Shown here: positions 24,891 through 35,644 of the stretch, piece by piece
Layout: each line of letters opens with the position of its first letter
How positions within the stretch are numbered: position 1 is the first letter of the stretch
Source of the DNA: JBBPYC01 sp038200275
GTDB taxonomy: Bacteria; Pseudomonadota; Gammaproteobacteria; Burkholderiales; Burkholderiaceae_C
Assembly: GCA_038200275.1 (NCBI GenBank)
Contig: JBBPYC010000003.1
Coordinates: 23,960-87,959 of the forward strand
DNA length: 64,000 bases
Direction of reading: 5' to 3'
Position numbers and translations under genes: made by a program
The notes under the pieces: model-generated
Told to the model about the DNA's origin: nothing
Databases searched by the model: none
What the model saw: the letters and a program-made list of their open reading frames with translations, nothing else

Positions 24891-26516
24891 TTACTCCCAC
24901 TCGATCGTTGCTGGCGGTTTGCTGCTCACGTCATAGGTCACCCGGTTGATGCCGCGCACCTCGTTGATGATTCGGCTTGAAACCTTTTTCAACAGCGCAT
25001 AGGGCAGCTCAGCCCAGTCGGCCGTCATGAAGTCGCTGGTGTGCACGGCACGCAGCGCCACCACATACTCATAAGTGCGTCCATCGCCCATCACGCCGAC
25101 GCTCTTGACCGGCAGGAAAACGCAAAAGGCTTGCGCCGTCAAGTCGTACCAGCTTTTGCCCGTTGCCTCGTCGATATGGCTGCGAAGCTCGGTAATGAAG
25201 ATGTCGTCGGCTCGGCGCAGTAGGTCGGCATACTCCCGCCGGACTTCGCCGAGGATGCGCACGCCCAGGCCAGGCCCTGGGAACGGATGTCGATAGACCA
25301 TGGCGTGCGGCAGGCCGAGCGCGACGCCTAGCTCGCGCACCTCGTCCTTGAACAAGTCACGCAGCGGCTCCAGCAGCTTCAACCCCAGCTGCTCTGGCAG
25401 ACCGCCGACATTGTGATGACTCTTGATCGTGACGGCTTTTTTGCTGCCTTTGGCATCGACCTTGCCGCCGGACTCGATCACGTCCGGGTAGATCGTGCCT
25501 TGCGCCAGCCACGCGACGTGGCGCCCATGCGCGCTTTTAATTTTGGCCGCTTCCGCCTTGAACACTTCCACAAACTCGCGGCCGATGATCTTGCGCTTGG
25601 CTTCCGGATCGGACACGTTGCGGAGCTGTCTCAGAAACTGGTCGCTTGCATCGACCCGCACCACATTCGCGTGCAGCTTGCCGGCAAACATGTCCATCAC
25701 GACATCGCCTTCGTGCAGCCGCAACAGGCCGTGATCGACGAACACGCAGGTCAACTGGTCGCCGATCGCGCGGTGGATCAGGGCGGCTGCAACGGATGAA
25801 TCGACGCCGCCAGACAGCCCCAGAATTACCTCCTCGTCCCCGACTTGCTCACGGATCGCAGCCACCGCCTCCTCGATGTGATCTCGCATTACCCAATCCG
25901 CGCGCGCGGCGCAGATGCGGTGCACGAAGCGCTCAAGGATCGCACGGCCCTGCACGGTATGCGTGACTTCTGGGTGAAACTGCACGCCGTAGTAACCCCG
26001 CGCTTCATCGGCCATGCCCGCGATCGGGCAGCTTGGCGTGGACGCCATCAACTTGAAACCGGGCGGCAGTTCGGCGATCTTGTCGCCGTGACTCATCCAG
26101 ACTTTCAGCATGCCGTGGCCTTGCGGCGTCTCGAAGTCTGCAATGTCGGCCAGCAGCGCGGTGTGGCCACGCGTCCGCACTTCGGCATAGCCAAACTCAC
26201 GGTGCGCGCTGGCTTCCACCCGGCCGCCCAGTTGCACCGCCATCGTGAACATGCCGTAGCAAATGCCGAGCACCGGCACGCCGAGCGACCACACGGCTTG
26301 CGACGCGCGCAGTTGCTGCGATTCGTACGTCGATGCATGGCTGCCGGAGAGGATTACTCCTTTCAACGCACCGTCGGCAGCAAAATCACGCACCCAGTCG
26401 TCTTCTACGTCGCAGGGGTGCACCTCACAGTAGACGTGTGCCTCACGTACGCGACGCGCAATCAGCTGGGTGACCTGCGAGCCGAAGTCGAGAATCAAAA
26501 TCTTGTCGTGCTGCAT
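24891..26516 (-). CDS. guaA: GMP synthase (glutamine-hydrolysing)
   Basis: A 541-residue enzyme converting XMP to GMP. The class I glutamine amidotransferase domain (about 1-200) has nucleophile Cys86 in VLGICYGM and the His-Glu pair in GVQFHPEVTHT. The ATP-pyrophosphatase P-loop is LSGGVDSSVAAAL. The dimerisation domain ends RVTYDVSSKPPATIEWE, the standard C-terminus. Length is normal (E. coli 525). It is downstream of guaB and the kbp-like gene on the same strand but separated by a terminator at 26540-26562. Confidence 0.98.
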   Translation of the reverse strand: MQHDKILILDFGSQVTQLIARRVREAHVYCEVHPCDVEDDWVRDFAADGALKGVILSGSHASTYESQQLRASQAVWSLGVPVLGICYGMFTMAVQLGGRVEASAHREFGYAEVRTRGHTALLADIADFETPQGHGMLKVWMSHGDKIAELPPGFKLMASTPSCPIAGMADEARGYYGVQFHPEVTHTVQGRAILERFVHRICAARADWVMRDHIEEAVAAIREQVGDEEVILGLSGGVDSSVAAALIHRAIGDQLTCVFVDHGLLRLHEGDVVMDMFAGKLHANVVRVDASDQFLRQLRNVSDPEAKRKIIGREFVEVFKAEAAKIKSAHGRHVAWLAQGTIYPDVIESGGKVDAKGSKKAVTIKSHHNVGGLPEQLGLKLLEPLRDLFKDEVRELGVALGLPHAMVYRHPFPGPGLGVRILGEVRREYADLLRRADDIFITELRSHIDEATGKSWYDLTAQAFCVFLPVKSVGVMGDGRTYEYVVALRAVHTSDFMTADWAELPYALLKKVSSRIINEVRGINRVTYDVSSKPPATIEWE

Positions 26517-26539
26517 GCGGTGGTGAGACAGAGGAAATG

Positions 26540-26562
26540 AAAAAGGCCAGGTTGCCCTGGCC
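26540..26562 (-). terminator. Intrinsic terminator after the kbp-like gene
   Basis: On the minus strand: GGCCAGG, tetraloop GCAA (a GNRA loop), CCTGGCC, then TTTTT. It lies between the kbp-like stop (26594) and the guaA start (26516), so guaA probably needs its own promoter or readthrough. Confidence 0.88.
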
Positions 26563-26593
26563 TGTTCGGTCTGTACGGCGTCGCCGTCTGGGG

Positions 26594-27091
26594 TCAGGCC
26601 TGCGCCGGAATGCGCAGGTTCTGGCCCGGATAGATTTTGTCCGGATGGCTCAACATCGGGCGGTTCGCCTCGAAGATCTGCTGGTATGCATTGGCATTGC
26701 CGTAGAAGTCTTTGGCGATCTTCGACAGCGTGTCGCCTTTGGCGACCGTGTAGTACTTGCTCTCGTCGGCCGGTTCGGTGGTCTGCAACTGGTCATCCAC
26801 ATTGGCCACACCGTCCACGTTGCCGCAACACAGCACGATCTTCTCGCGGGTCGCCTGGGTATCCACCGTACCGGCGACTCGCACCGTCCGGTCAGCGCCG
26901 TTGAAAGCGATCGTCAGATCATCGGCCGGCAGATTTTGCGTGCGCAAATAAGTTTTGATCGCGTCAGACGCCGCCGAATTGGCCGCTGTGGCCTTGTCGG
27001 CATTGCTTGGCTCGGCCATTGCTGCTTCGACTTCAGGCTTCTTGTGAAACAGCTTTTCGCCGGCTTCCTTGAAAAACGAGATGAGACCCAT
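26594..27091 (-). CDS. kbp: BON-LysM protein (Kbp/YgaU-like)
   Basis: A 165-residue protein starting MGLISFFKEAGEKLFHKK, with a BON domain (about 35-105, GNVDGVANVDDQL) and a C-terminal LysM domain (YYTVAKGDTLSKIAKDFYG to YPGQNLRIP). It matches E. coli YgaU/Kbp in start, order and length (149 aa). Kbp is a cytoplasmic potassium-binding protein; a role here is by homology. No signal peptide is seen despite the LysM domain, as in Kbp. It lies between guaB and guaA on the same strand. Confidence 0.92.
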   Translation of the reverse strand: MGLISFFKEAGEKLFHKKPEVEAAMAEPSNADKATAANSAASDAIKTYLRTQNLPADDLTIAFNGADRTVRVAGTVDTQATREKIVLCCGNVDGVANVDDQLQTTEPADESKYYTVAKGDTLSKIAKDFYGNANAYQQIFEANRPMLSHPDKIYPGQNLRIPAQA

Positions 27092-27135
27092 GGTGTAATT
27101 TCCTTGTTGACTTCGGGGAGAACGCGTTTTAACGG

Positions 27136-27141
27136 ATTATA
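27136..27141 (-). promoter_or_regulatory. Candidate -10 box upstream of the kbp-like gene
   Basis: A consensus TATAAT on the minus strand within TTTTATAATCC, 45 bp before the start codon. No good -35 at 16-18 bp, so the promoter is tentative. Confidence 0.4.
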
Positions 27142-27226
27142 AAAGTGGGCTTCAAGTTGCTCTCGCGGCCAATCGCACCAAGGTGCGTGCTTCAGCCGAC
27201 TGCGGATGTAGCCAAGCAGACAGCGC

Positions 27227-28696
27227 TCAGTCCGCACGGTAGTTCGGTGCTTCCTTTGTGATCTGCACGTCATGCACGTGGCTTTCACGGATCCCCGCGT
27301 GGCTGATCTGGACGAACTCGGCGCGGTCACGCATTTCATCCATCGTTGCGCAACCGCAGTAACCCATGCTGGCGCGCACGCCGCCGGCCATCTGATACAC
27401 GATCGACAGCATCGACCCTTTGTAAGGCACCCGGCCTTCAATGCCTTCGGGCACGAGCTTGTCGGCATTCGGATTGCCGGTGCTGGATTCCTGGAAATAA
27501 CGGTCTGCGCTGCCTTGCTGCATCGCACCGATCGAGCCCATGCCGCGGTAGCTCTTGTAGCTGCGACCCTGAAACAGAATCACTTCACCGGGCGCCTCTT
27601 CGGTGCCGGCAAACACGCCGCCCATCATCACCGTACTCGCGCCGGCCGCGATCGCTTTGGCGATATCGCCGCTGTATCGCACGCCGCCATCAGCAATCAA
27701 CGGCACGCCGGAGCCCTCAAGCGCCACAGCCACATTGTCGATTGCAGTGATCTGCGGCACGCCCACGCCAGCGACGATGCGCGTGGTGCAGATCGAGCCC
27801 GGACCGATGCCGACCTTGACGGCATCGGCGCCGGCTTCGGCCAGTGCAAGTGCTGCCGCGCCGGTCGCGATGTTGCCGCCGATCACATCCACCGCCGGGT
27901 AATTGCGCTTGACCCAGCGCACGCGTTCGATCACGCCCTTGCTGTGCCCATGCGCGGTGTCCACCACGATCGCGTCGACGCCAGCCGCGACCAGCGCCTC
28001 GACGCGCTCTTCGGTGCCCTCACCCACCCCCACCGCAGCGCCCACGCGCAGCTTGCCGTGGGCATCGCGCGCTGCGTTCGGAAAGCTGGTCTGCTTGGTG
28101 ATGTCCTTGACAGTGATCAAGCCCTTCAGTGCGAACGCATCGTTGATGACCAGCAACCGTTCGAGCTTGTGCCGATTTAGCAGCGCTTTGGCTTCTGCGA
28201 GCGTCGTACCGTCCGGCACCGTCACCAGCTTGTCGCGCGGCGTCATGATCTCCCGCACCTTGACGTCATAGCGGGTCTCAAACCGCAGGTCGCGCCCGGT
28301 CACGATGCCCACCACCTGGCCGCCGTCGCAGACCGGAAAGCCCGACACACCGAGCTGCTCGGATAACTGCATCACCTGCAGCACCGTGTGCTCCGGCGTA
28401 ATCACGACCGGATCGCGCAGCACGCCGCTCTCGTACCGTTTGACCTTGGCAACCTGCGCGGCCTGCTCCTTCGGCGTCAGGTTCTTGTGCACTATGCCGA
28501 TGCCGCCCTCTTGCGCAATCGCGATCGCGAGCCGGGCTTCCGTCACGGTGTCCATCGCTGCCGAGACCAGCGGCAGGTTCAGCTCGATCCGGCGCGAAAA
28601 GCGCGAGATGAGCGAGACGTCTTTGGGCAACACGCTGGAGAACGCTGGAACCAGCAAGATGTCGTCGAAAGTCAGTGCGTGTCCAAGCAGCCGCAT
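27227..28696 (-). CDS. guaB: IMP dehydrogenase
   Basis: A 489-residue enzyme oxidising IMP to XMP, the committed step to GMP. The (beta/alpha)8 barrel is interrupted by a CBS pair (about 93-205, VLRDPVVITPEHTV to LITVKDITKQ). Catalytic Cys303 lies in GPGSICTTRIVAG; the flap GMGSIGAMQ follows. The start is ATG 28696 (MRLLGHALTFDDILL), the family start; upstream in-frame codons are intergenic. A TACAAT at 28720-28725 may be its -10 box. It supplies XMP for guaA, encoded 0.7 kb downstream. Confidence 0.98.
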   Translation of the reverse strand: MRLLGHALTFDDILLVPAFSSVLPKDVSLISRFSRRIELNLPLVSAAMDTVTEARLAIAIAQEGGIGIVHKNLTPKEQAAQVAKVKRYESGVLRDPVVITPEHTVLQVMQLSEQLGVSGFPVCDGGQVVGIVTGRDLRFETRYDVKVREIMTPRDKLVTVPDGTTLAEAKALLNRHKLERLLVINDAFALKGLITVKDITKQTSFPNAARDAHGKLRVGAAVGVGEGTEERVEALVAAGVDAIVVDTAHGHSKGVIERVRWVKRNYPAVDVIGGNIATGAAALALAEAGADAVKVGIGPGSICTTRIVAGVGVPQITAIDNVAVALEGSGVPLIADGGVRYSGDIAKAIAAGASTVMMGGVFAGTEEAPGEVILFQGRSYKSYRGMGSIGAMQQGSADRYFQESSTGNPNADKLVPEGIEGRVPYKGSMLSIVYQMAGGVRASMGYCGCATMDEMRDRAEFVQISHAGIRESHVHDVQITKEAPNYRAD

Positions 28697-28814
28697 CGCC
28701 GAGTTCCCAAAAACAGCGCATTGTACCGATCGGGCTTTTCGTGAAGAATTCACCGGTCCGGTGTGCAGACGTTTTGCGGCTGCAGTCCGCACCAGCCCTA
28801 GACTCGCGCGCATC

Positions 28815-29312
28815 ATGACGAAAACCCTTTCATCAATCGCTGTTGGCATCGCGCTCGCCTGTGGGTGCATTGCAGGCGCCTCGGCTCAGTACAACTGGCT
28901 CGACAAGGACGGCCGCAAGGTCTACAGCGACCGGCCACCGCCGTCGGGCATCAGCGAAAAGGATGTGTTGAGGCGGCCCAACATGGCCGCCGGGGCGCGG
29001 CAGGCCGCTGTGCCGGCCTCGGCAGGAAGCGCAGAGACGCGCGCTGCAAAGCCCGATCAGGCGCAAGAAATGGCCGTGAAAATGAAGCAGACCGACGACG
29101 CGGAAGCCGCTCGCAAGCAGTCCGAGACGGATCGTGTGGCGCGCGTGAAAAGCGAAAACTGCCTGAGAGCGCAACAAGCGCAGGCTACCTACGCTTCAGG
29201 CGTGCCGCTGTCGCATGTGAACGCCCAAGGCGAGCAGGAGCAACTCAGCGACGCTGCACGGTCACTCGAGACCGAGCGACTCGGCTCGATCATGGCTTCT
29301 AACTGCCACTGA
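28815..29312 (+). CDS. DUF4124 domain-containing exported protein
   Basis: A 165-residue protein with a signal peptide (MTKTLSSIAVGIALACGCIAG, predicted cut after ASA). The DUF4124 motif YNWLDKDGRKVYSDRPPPSGI follows in residues 25-50. The rest is a charged, Ala/Gln-rich helix with late Cys residues. Function unknown; such proteins are common and often multi-copy in betaproteobacteria. Divergent from guaB, with starts 118 bp apart. Confidence 0.85.
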   Translation: MTKTLSSIAVGIALACGCIAGASAQYNWLDKDGRKVYSDRPPPSGISEKDVLRRPNMAAGARQAAVPASAGSAETRAAKPDQAQEMAVKMKQTDDAEAARKQSETDRVARVKSENCLRAQQAQATYASGVPLSHVNAQGEQEQLSDAARSLETERLGSIMASNCH

Positions 29313-29364
29313 CGCGATCGCACAGCAGCGCAAAGCGCGCCAGCCGCGGGCGGCGTCCGATCGG

Positions 29365-29610
29365 TCAGGCGCCGACCGCATCCTTCACGCATTTGGTCGA
29401 GAAAGACTTCTTCGCAGCACCGGCGAGCTTCTTGTCGGCTGCCTGCATGTCACAAGTCGCTGCTGCGTCCTGCTCACACTTCTTCAAAAACGACGTTTTG
29501 GCGGCACCTGAAAGCTTTTTTTCGGCCGCGGTGGCGGAACAGCTTGCGTTCTGCGCGAAAGCGGGGGCTGCAAAAGCGAATGTGAGCGCAACGATCAAGG
29601 AATTTTTCAT
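29365..29610 (-). CDS. PsiF-repeat exported protein
   Basis: An 81-residue protein from ATG 29610: a signal peptide (cleavage after AFA) and two copies of a Cys-flanked repeat, KKLSGAAKTSFLKKC and KKLAGAAKKSFSTKC. This is the PsiF repeat first seen in E. coli phosphate-starvation-inducible PsiF. Four Cys in the mature part suggest disulphides. Function unknown; no Pho box was identified. A TTG at 29640 is a possible but unlikely earlier start. Confidence 0.88.
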   Translation of the reverse strand: MKNSLIVALTFAFAAPAFAQNASCSATAAEKKLSGAAKTSFLKKCEQDAAATCDMQAADKKLAGAAKKSFSTKCVKDAVGA

Positions 29611-29723
29611 GGTCTGCGGCGTGAAGTTTTGAGGGTTCAAGGAGCAACTGGGCGGTTGCAGTGTACGACGAGCCTGCCCGATTCAGATCGATTTCTCCCC
29701 GCCCGTGAAGTAGTTGCCGGCGA

Positions 29724-30113
29724 TCAGCGCTGCACTACACCCGGCGTCTTCGCGGCGGCCCCCGTGCGGCGCTCGTCGGCAAACAGCCCGGTGCCCCGCG
29801 GTCCCTGCTGCGCAAAACGCTCGCGTCTTGCGGTCTTCGGATCCACCAGCAACGGCCGGCACAGTTCGATGCGGTCCCCAGAGACAAGCGCGGACGATGC
29901 AGTCGCTCGCCGGCCCCAAATCGAAATGGTCAGCGTGGGTCGGTCCGCGGGTTTGCAGATGTCAGCCAGCGCAGGCGCTGCCAACGCATTGGCGACGGTC
30001 GCTGGCACACCCAATTCAAGCTCGACAGCGCGCACGTCGCGCGCAGTCGCCGCGTAGACCACCGTCACATGCATCCATGCGGCCGCAACCACCTCCGCTT
30101 GGGCATCAGACAT
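29724..30113 (-). CDS. rnfH: RnfH-family ubiquitin-like protein
   Basis: A 129-residue protein with the RnfH (UPF0125) beta-grasp fold: MHVTVVYAATARDVRAVEL near the start and the terminal GDRIELCRPLLVDPKTARR motif. RnfH genes usually follow ratA, as here. The ATG at 30113 lies inside the ratA 3' end (8-bp overlap), so they are translationally coupled. Biochemical role unclear. Confidence 0.9.
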   Translation of the reverse strand: MSDAQAEVVAAAWMHVTVVYAATARDVRAVELELGVPATVANALAAPALADICKPADRPTLTISIWGRRATASSALVSGDRIELCRPLLVDPKTARRERFAQQGPRGTGLFADERRTGAAAKTPGVVQR

Positions 30114-30543
30114 AGATCACATCGGCACGCCGCACGAACGCATCGACCAGACTGCTGGCAATCTTGTCGAAGACCGGTCCCACCAGCATCGACAGCGCAG
30201 TGCTCTTGAAACCGTATTCAAGCGCAAGCGCTACCTTGCACGCGTTGCCGTCGGTGCCGACCGGGCTGAAAGTCCAGGCCCCGTCCAGCTTCGAAAACGG
30301 CCCTTTCACGAGCCGCACGTCGACCTGGCGACCGGCCACGTGGGTGTTGCGCGTGACGAATCGCTGATGGATGCCGCCAAAGGCAAGGCCGATCTCCGCG
30401 GTAACGCCGTCGGAGTGCGTCTCGAGCACCGTTGCGTGGTCGCACCACGGCAAAAACGCTGGGTACTGTGAGACATCGGAGACCAGATCGAACATCTGCT
30501 GCGGCGAATGCCAGATCAATACCGACTTGTGAACAGTTTTCAT
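30106..30543 (-). CDS. ratA: RatA-like START/SRPBCC protein
   Basis: A 145-residue single-domain START/polyketide-cyclase-fold protein beginning MKTVHKSVLIWHSPQQMFDLVSDV, with YPAFLPWCDHATV and the terminal FVRRADVIYV. Family knowledge: E. coli RatA was described as a ribosome-association toxin, while eukaryotic Coq10 homologues bind coenzyme Q; ubiquinone binding is equally plausible. Divergent from smpB, as in many proteobacteria. Confidence 0.92.
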   Translation of the reverse strand: MKTVHKSVLIWHSPQQMFDLVSDVSQYPAFLPWCDHATVLETHSDGVTAEIGLAFGGIHQRFVTRNTHVAGRQVDVRLVKGPFSKLDGAWTFSPVGTDGNACKVALALEYGFKSTALSMLVGPVFDKIASSLVDAFVRRADVIYV

Positions 30544-30612
30544 ACAATGGAAGTGCGCATTTGCTCAAATCATTTTAGGGAGCGAAGCCGCCACGACTGC
30601 CGCCCCTCGGCA

Positions 30613-30640
30613 CGCGCCAGCCGGCGCGCTTTCTTTCTCT
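30613..30640 (+). promoter_or_regulatory. Hairpin in the smpB leader
   Basis: CGCGCC (30613-30618), loop AGCC, GGCGCG (30623-30628), then CTTTCTTTCTCT, 16-28 bp before the smpB start codon. It looks like a weak terminator/attenuator or may affect ribosome access. Confidence 0.35.
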
Positions 30641-30655
30641 CTGACCTCACTTCTA

Positions 30656-31135
30656 ATGGCCGACACACCGGATCGCACAGCGTCGGCGCGCATTGCCGAC
30701 AACAAGAAAGCGCGCTACGACTATTTCGTCGAAGAGCGCTTCGAGGCCGGCATGGTGCTGGAAGGATGGGAGGTCAAAGCTGCCCGCGCGGGCAAGGTAC
30801 AGCTCACCGACGGCTACGTGGTGGTGCGCGACGGCGAGCTGTTTCTGATCGGCTGCCAGATCAATCCGCTGAACACCGCCTCCACCCACGTAAACCCGGA
30901 CAACGTCCGCACCAAAAAACTCCTGCTGCACAAGCAAGAAATCGAGCGGCTGATCGGCAAAGTGGAGCAGCGCGGTTTCACCTTGGTACCGTTGAATCTG
31001 CACTGGAAAGCGGGTCGTATCAAGTGCGACATTGCGCTGGCCAAGGGCAAGGCCGAACACGACAAGCGCGACACGATCAAGGACCGCGAAGGCAAGCGTG
31101 AGGTTGAGCGGGCGATGAAGAGCCGCAATCGCTAG
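30656..31135 (+). CDS. smpB: SsrA-binding protein SmpB
   Basis: A 159-residue partner of tmRNA in rescuing stalled ribosomes. Motifs: NKKARYDYFVEERFEAGMVL, EVKAARAGKVQLTDGYV and RKLLLHK-like KKLLLHKQEI; the basic C-terminal tail DTIKDREGKREVERAMK folds as a helix in the ribosome. Normal length. No ssrA gene is seen in the window. A short hairpin (CGCCC/GGGCG at 31150-31164) after the stop may end transcription. Confidence 0.97.
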   Translation: MADTPDRTASARIADNKKARYDYFVEERFEAGMVLEGWEVKAARAGKVQLTDGYVVVRDGELFLIGCQINPLNTASTHVNPDNVRTKKLLLHKQEIERLIGKVEQRGFTLVPLNLHWKAGRIKCDIALAKGKAEHDKRDTIKDREGKREVERAMKSRNR

Positions 31136-31168
31136 CCAGCTTTTCATAACGCCCTCCTCGGGCGACCC

Positions 31169-31232
31169 TTTATCAAATGAATCAGTGCCCACTGCGCGCC
31201 TGATAAGCGTTTTTAGCTACTCTTTTGGTAGC
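31169..31232 (-). repeat. Dispersed repeat, copy E
   Basis: On the minus strand it opens with GCTACCAAAAGAGTAGC (31216-31232, 17 bp, 5-bp arms), then TAAAAACGCTTATCAG, GCGCGCAG and TTTGATAAA. It lies in the smpB/transporter intergenic space and ends 2 bp from the transporter stop codon. Confidence 0.7.
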
Positions 31233-31233
31233 A

Positions 31234-32139
31234 TCACACCGTGGGAGGCATTTGCTGCAACGTGGCCCGATTGCGCCCTTTCCAGCCGAGCAGTTCATTG
31301 ACAAGCAGCGCCCCGATAACCACCGCGCCCCCAATCAGCACCTCAGGCAGCGGCACCTCCCCAGCGCCGAGCCAGGCCAGCGCGATGCCGAAGATCACTT
31401 CCAGCAGGGCCAGCAGCGACACCTCCGCTGCGGCCAGCACCCCCGCGCAAACCACCGCGAGCACGCAAGGGACGGCAAGCTGAAACGTGCCAAGCGCGGC
31501 GAGCAATGCAACGTCGTGCGCGTTGGCCTGGAGCGGCCACGCAAACGGAAGCATGACCGCAGCCGAGATCGCTGCACCGATCAACACGGCAGGTACTAGG
31601 TCTACCTTGCGGCCCGAGCTGCGACTGCGCTGGACGAGCGTCCAGTTGATCGCACCGGCAATCGGCACCGCCAATGCGACCAACGTGCCGAGCCACTCGC
31701 CCTGGCCGAGCTTGGCCGCATACATATAACCAATGCCCAGGCCTGCAGCGCCGATCGCACCCCATGTGCGTCCTGGCAAGCGGTGGCCAATGAACACCCG
31801 CGCCACCAGCGCCGTGAAAAGGGGCCCAGCTGCCAACGTCACCAGCACGTTGGCGGTCGACGTCAAAGTCAACGCGATCATGAACGCGGTGAACATTGCC
31901 GCCCAGCACAGGCCGCACACCCAGAGCGTAATGCCGCCTGAGCGCAGCGCCGACCACAACGCTCGGCCCTGCCACAGCGGAAGGATGGCGAGCAGGGCGA
32001 GCAGACTGAACGCACTGCGCCAGAACGTGATCTCAAACGCCTGCGCCTGCTCAAGACTGCGTGTGGCGACACCCGCCGTCGACCACAGCAGTGCGCATAA
32101 CACCATGACGCAGGCCGCTTGGGTATGGCCGAGCTTCAC
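31234..32139 (-). CDS. EamA/DMT-family transporter
   Basis: A ten-segment inner-membrane protein of about 301 residues with two EamA repeats (VLCALLWSTAGVATRSLE and later VALAVPIAGAINWTLVQ; LGTFQLAVPCVLAVVCAGVL). The WSTAGVATR opening is typical of the family. The start is uncertain: GTG 32139 puts the first helix about 11 residues in, while the open frame runs to 32280 through sequence that looks non-coding. Substrate unknown; likely metabolite export. Convergent with smpB. Confidence 0.82.
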   Translation of the reverse strand: MKLGHTQAACVMVLCALLWSTAGVATRSLEQAQAFEITFWRSAFSLLALLAILPLWQGRALWSALRSGGITLWVCGLCWAAMFTAFMIALTLTSTANVLVTLAAGPLFTALVARVFIGHRLPGRTWGAIGAAGLGIGYMYAAKLGQGEWLGTLVALAVPIAGAINWTLVQRSRSSGRKVDLVPAVLIGAAISAAVMLPFAWPLQANAHDVALLAALGTFQLAVPCVLAVVCAGVLAAAEVSLLALLEVIFGIALAWLGAGEVPLPEVLIGGAVVIGALLVNELLGWKGRNRATLQQMPPTV

Positions 32140-32338
32140 GAGCGTCGGGTTGGGCTGATCAAAGAATGCACGAGGTGTCCGCGCGTCGCAGTGTCCGGCT
32201 GCTGGCGCATGCAGGCATACACCGCATAGTCCAAGATGGGTTGAAGGGCAGACTCCGCCGAGCCAGATGCCCCGCCCCAAGTGGGCCGGAGCGCGGGGAA
32301 GTCGACTGAAGCGAGCAAAGCCTTGGCTGAGCGCGTGA

Positions 32339-34170
<1,832 letters not shown>

Positions 34171-34174
<4 letters not shown>

Positions 34175-35139
34175 GAGGTGGGTTCGCACATAAGTGCGTT
34201 CGAGAGATGGATTTGCTGGATTTCGATCGGGTTCAGCAGGCGCCCCGGGATCAGTTCTTTGGCTTTGACGTGGGCGGTGCCGAGGAAGCTCTTGGCCAGA
34301 TCGAACACCGCGATCTGCTCGCCGTCGGCCCAGTCGCCGCGGCGGCGCAGGCCCGACAAAAAGCGCCCCGCGTCCTCCGCGATGAGCGAGATCCGGCGAT
34401 GTGCAGCGACGAGCGATTCGATCGGCAGCAGCGCGGCGATGCGCGCCTGCTCATCCAGTGCCTCCAGTTGCGCGAGCGTGATGCATCGCGGCGCATCGAA
34501 CCCGCCGGCCGACGTGCGCCGCAGCGCCGTCAGATGCGCGCCGCATCCGAGCACTTCACCAATGTCCTCGGCCAGCGTCCGGATGTAGGTGCCCTTGCTG
34601 CACTTGACTTCAATTTCAATAGCAAAGGGTTCAGCATCCAGCTGCGCTTGCACGACTTTCAACTCAAGAATCTCGACGTCTCTGGCTTCGCGCTCGACCT
34701 CGATGCCTTCGCGCGCGTACTCATAGAGTGCGCGGCCGTCTTTCTTCAGCGCGCTGTGCATCGGAGGGATTTGACGGATCCGGCCGGTGAAGCGCGCGAT
34801 GGCTGCGGCCAACTGGTCTGGCGTCACAACGACCGCCCGCGTCTCGATCACGTCGCCTTCTGCGTCGCCGGTGCTGGTGCGCACGCCCAGGCAAAGCGTG
34901 GCCCGATAGGCCTTGTCCGCGTCCAGATGCAACTGGCTGAATTTGGTCGCCGCACCGAAGCACAGCGGCAACACCCCGGTGGCCAGCGGATCCAGCGTGC
35001 CCGTGTGGCCGGCTTTTTCCGCGCGCAACAGCCATTTGGCTTTTTGCAGCGCCTGATTGCTCGACAGTCCCAGCGGCTTGTCCAGCAGCAACACCCCATG
35101 CACCGGGCGCCGGTGCACCCGCGTGCGTGGCGTGCTCAC
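34171..35139 (-). CDS. truB: tRNA pseudouridine-55 synthase
   Basis: A 322-residue enzyme making pseudouridine-55 in the T loop of tRNAs. The catalytic Asp50 lies in GHTGTLDPLATGVLPLC, preceded by GVLLLDKPLGLSSNQAL; CSKGTYIRTLAEDIG is the second family motif. It starts at GTG 35139, 2 bp after the rbfA stop, and ends inside the typA start codon. Normal length (E. coli 314). Confidence 0.97.
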
Positions 35140-35141
35140 CG

Positions 35142-35513
35142 TCAGTCGTCCTTAGCGCGGGAGGCGACCGCCTGGGCGATCAGTGCATTCATATCGGCCG
35201 CACGCTCGATCGTGCGGTCAAACTGAAAGTGCAGCGTCGGGACCGTGTGAATTTGCAGCCGCTTGAACAAACCATTGCGCAGGAAGCCTGCGGCTTGGTT
35301 CAACGCGGTTTCGCATTCCTGCGGATCACCAACCAGCACGCTGAAAAACACTTTCGCATGCGCGTAGTCGGGCGTGACCTCGATCGCCTGAATCGTGACC
35401 ATGCCAACGCGCGGATCTTTCAACTCGCGCGCGATCAACTGCGTCAAATCGCGCTGAATCTGATCGGCGACCTTGAATGCGCGGTTGGGCGTGCTGGATT
35501 TTCTTCTGGGCAT
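35142..35513 (-). CDS. rbfA: Ribosome-binding factor A
   Basis: A 123-residue KH-like cold-shock protein for 30S maturation. Seen: RAFKVADQIQRDLTQLIARELKDPRVGMVTI, DYAHAKVFFSVL, and a C-terminal LHFQFDRTIERAADMNALI. The start is ATG 35513 (MPRRKSSTPN); the open frame upstream is intergenic. The 131-bp gap after infB contains a GTACC/GGTAC hairpin on the minus strand whose role is unknown. Confidence 0.96.
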   Translation of the reverse strand: MPRRKSSTPNRAFKVADQIQRDLTQLIARELKDPRVGMVTIQAIEVTPDYAHAKVFFSVLVGDPQECETALNQAAGFLRNGLFKRLQIHTVPTLHFQFDRTIERAADMNALIAQAVASRAKDD

Positions 35514-35644
35514 GGTTCGAACTAAAGGCGTGTCCAGCGTCGCGAGATCGGGTTCAGTGCAAGGCGCGTGGTGGAAGACAGTACCCGCACAGGTACAGCG
35601 AGACCGCGCAACGCCTTGATGGACCCGATATCGCGGCACCGCTG

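Noticed and set aside
28697..28814. Purine riboswitch in the guaB leader
   Set aside because: The leader is too short for the aptamer fold and lacks its conserved loops.
34612..34660. A further dispersed-repeat copy inside truB
   Set aside because: It has a GCTATTGAAATTG-like start, but the following bases encode the conserved truB motif CSKGTYIRTLAED and no repeat core is present.
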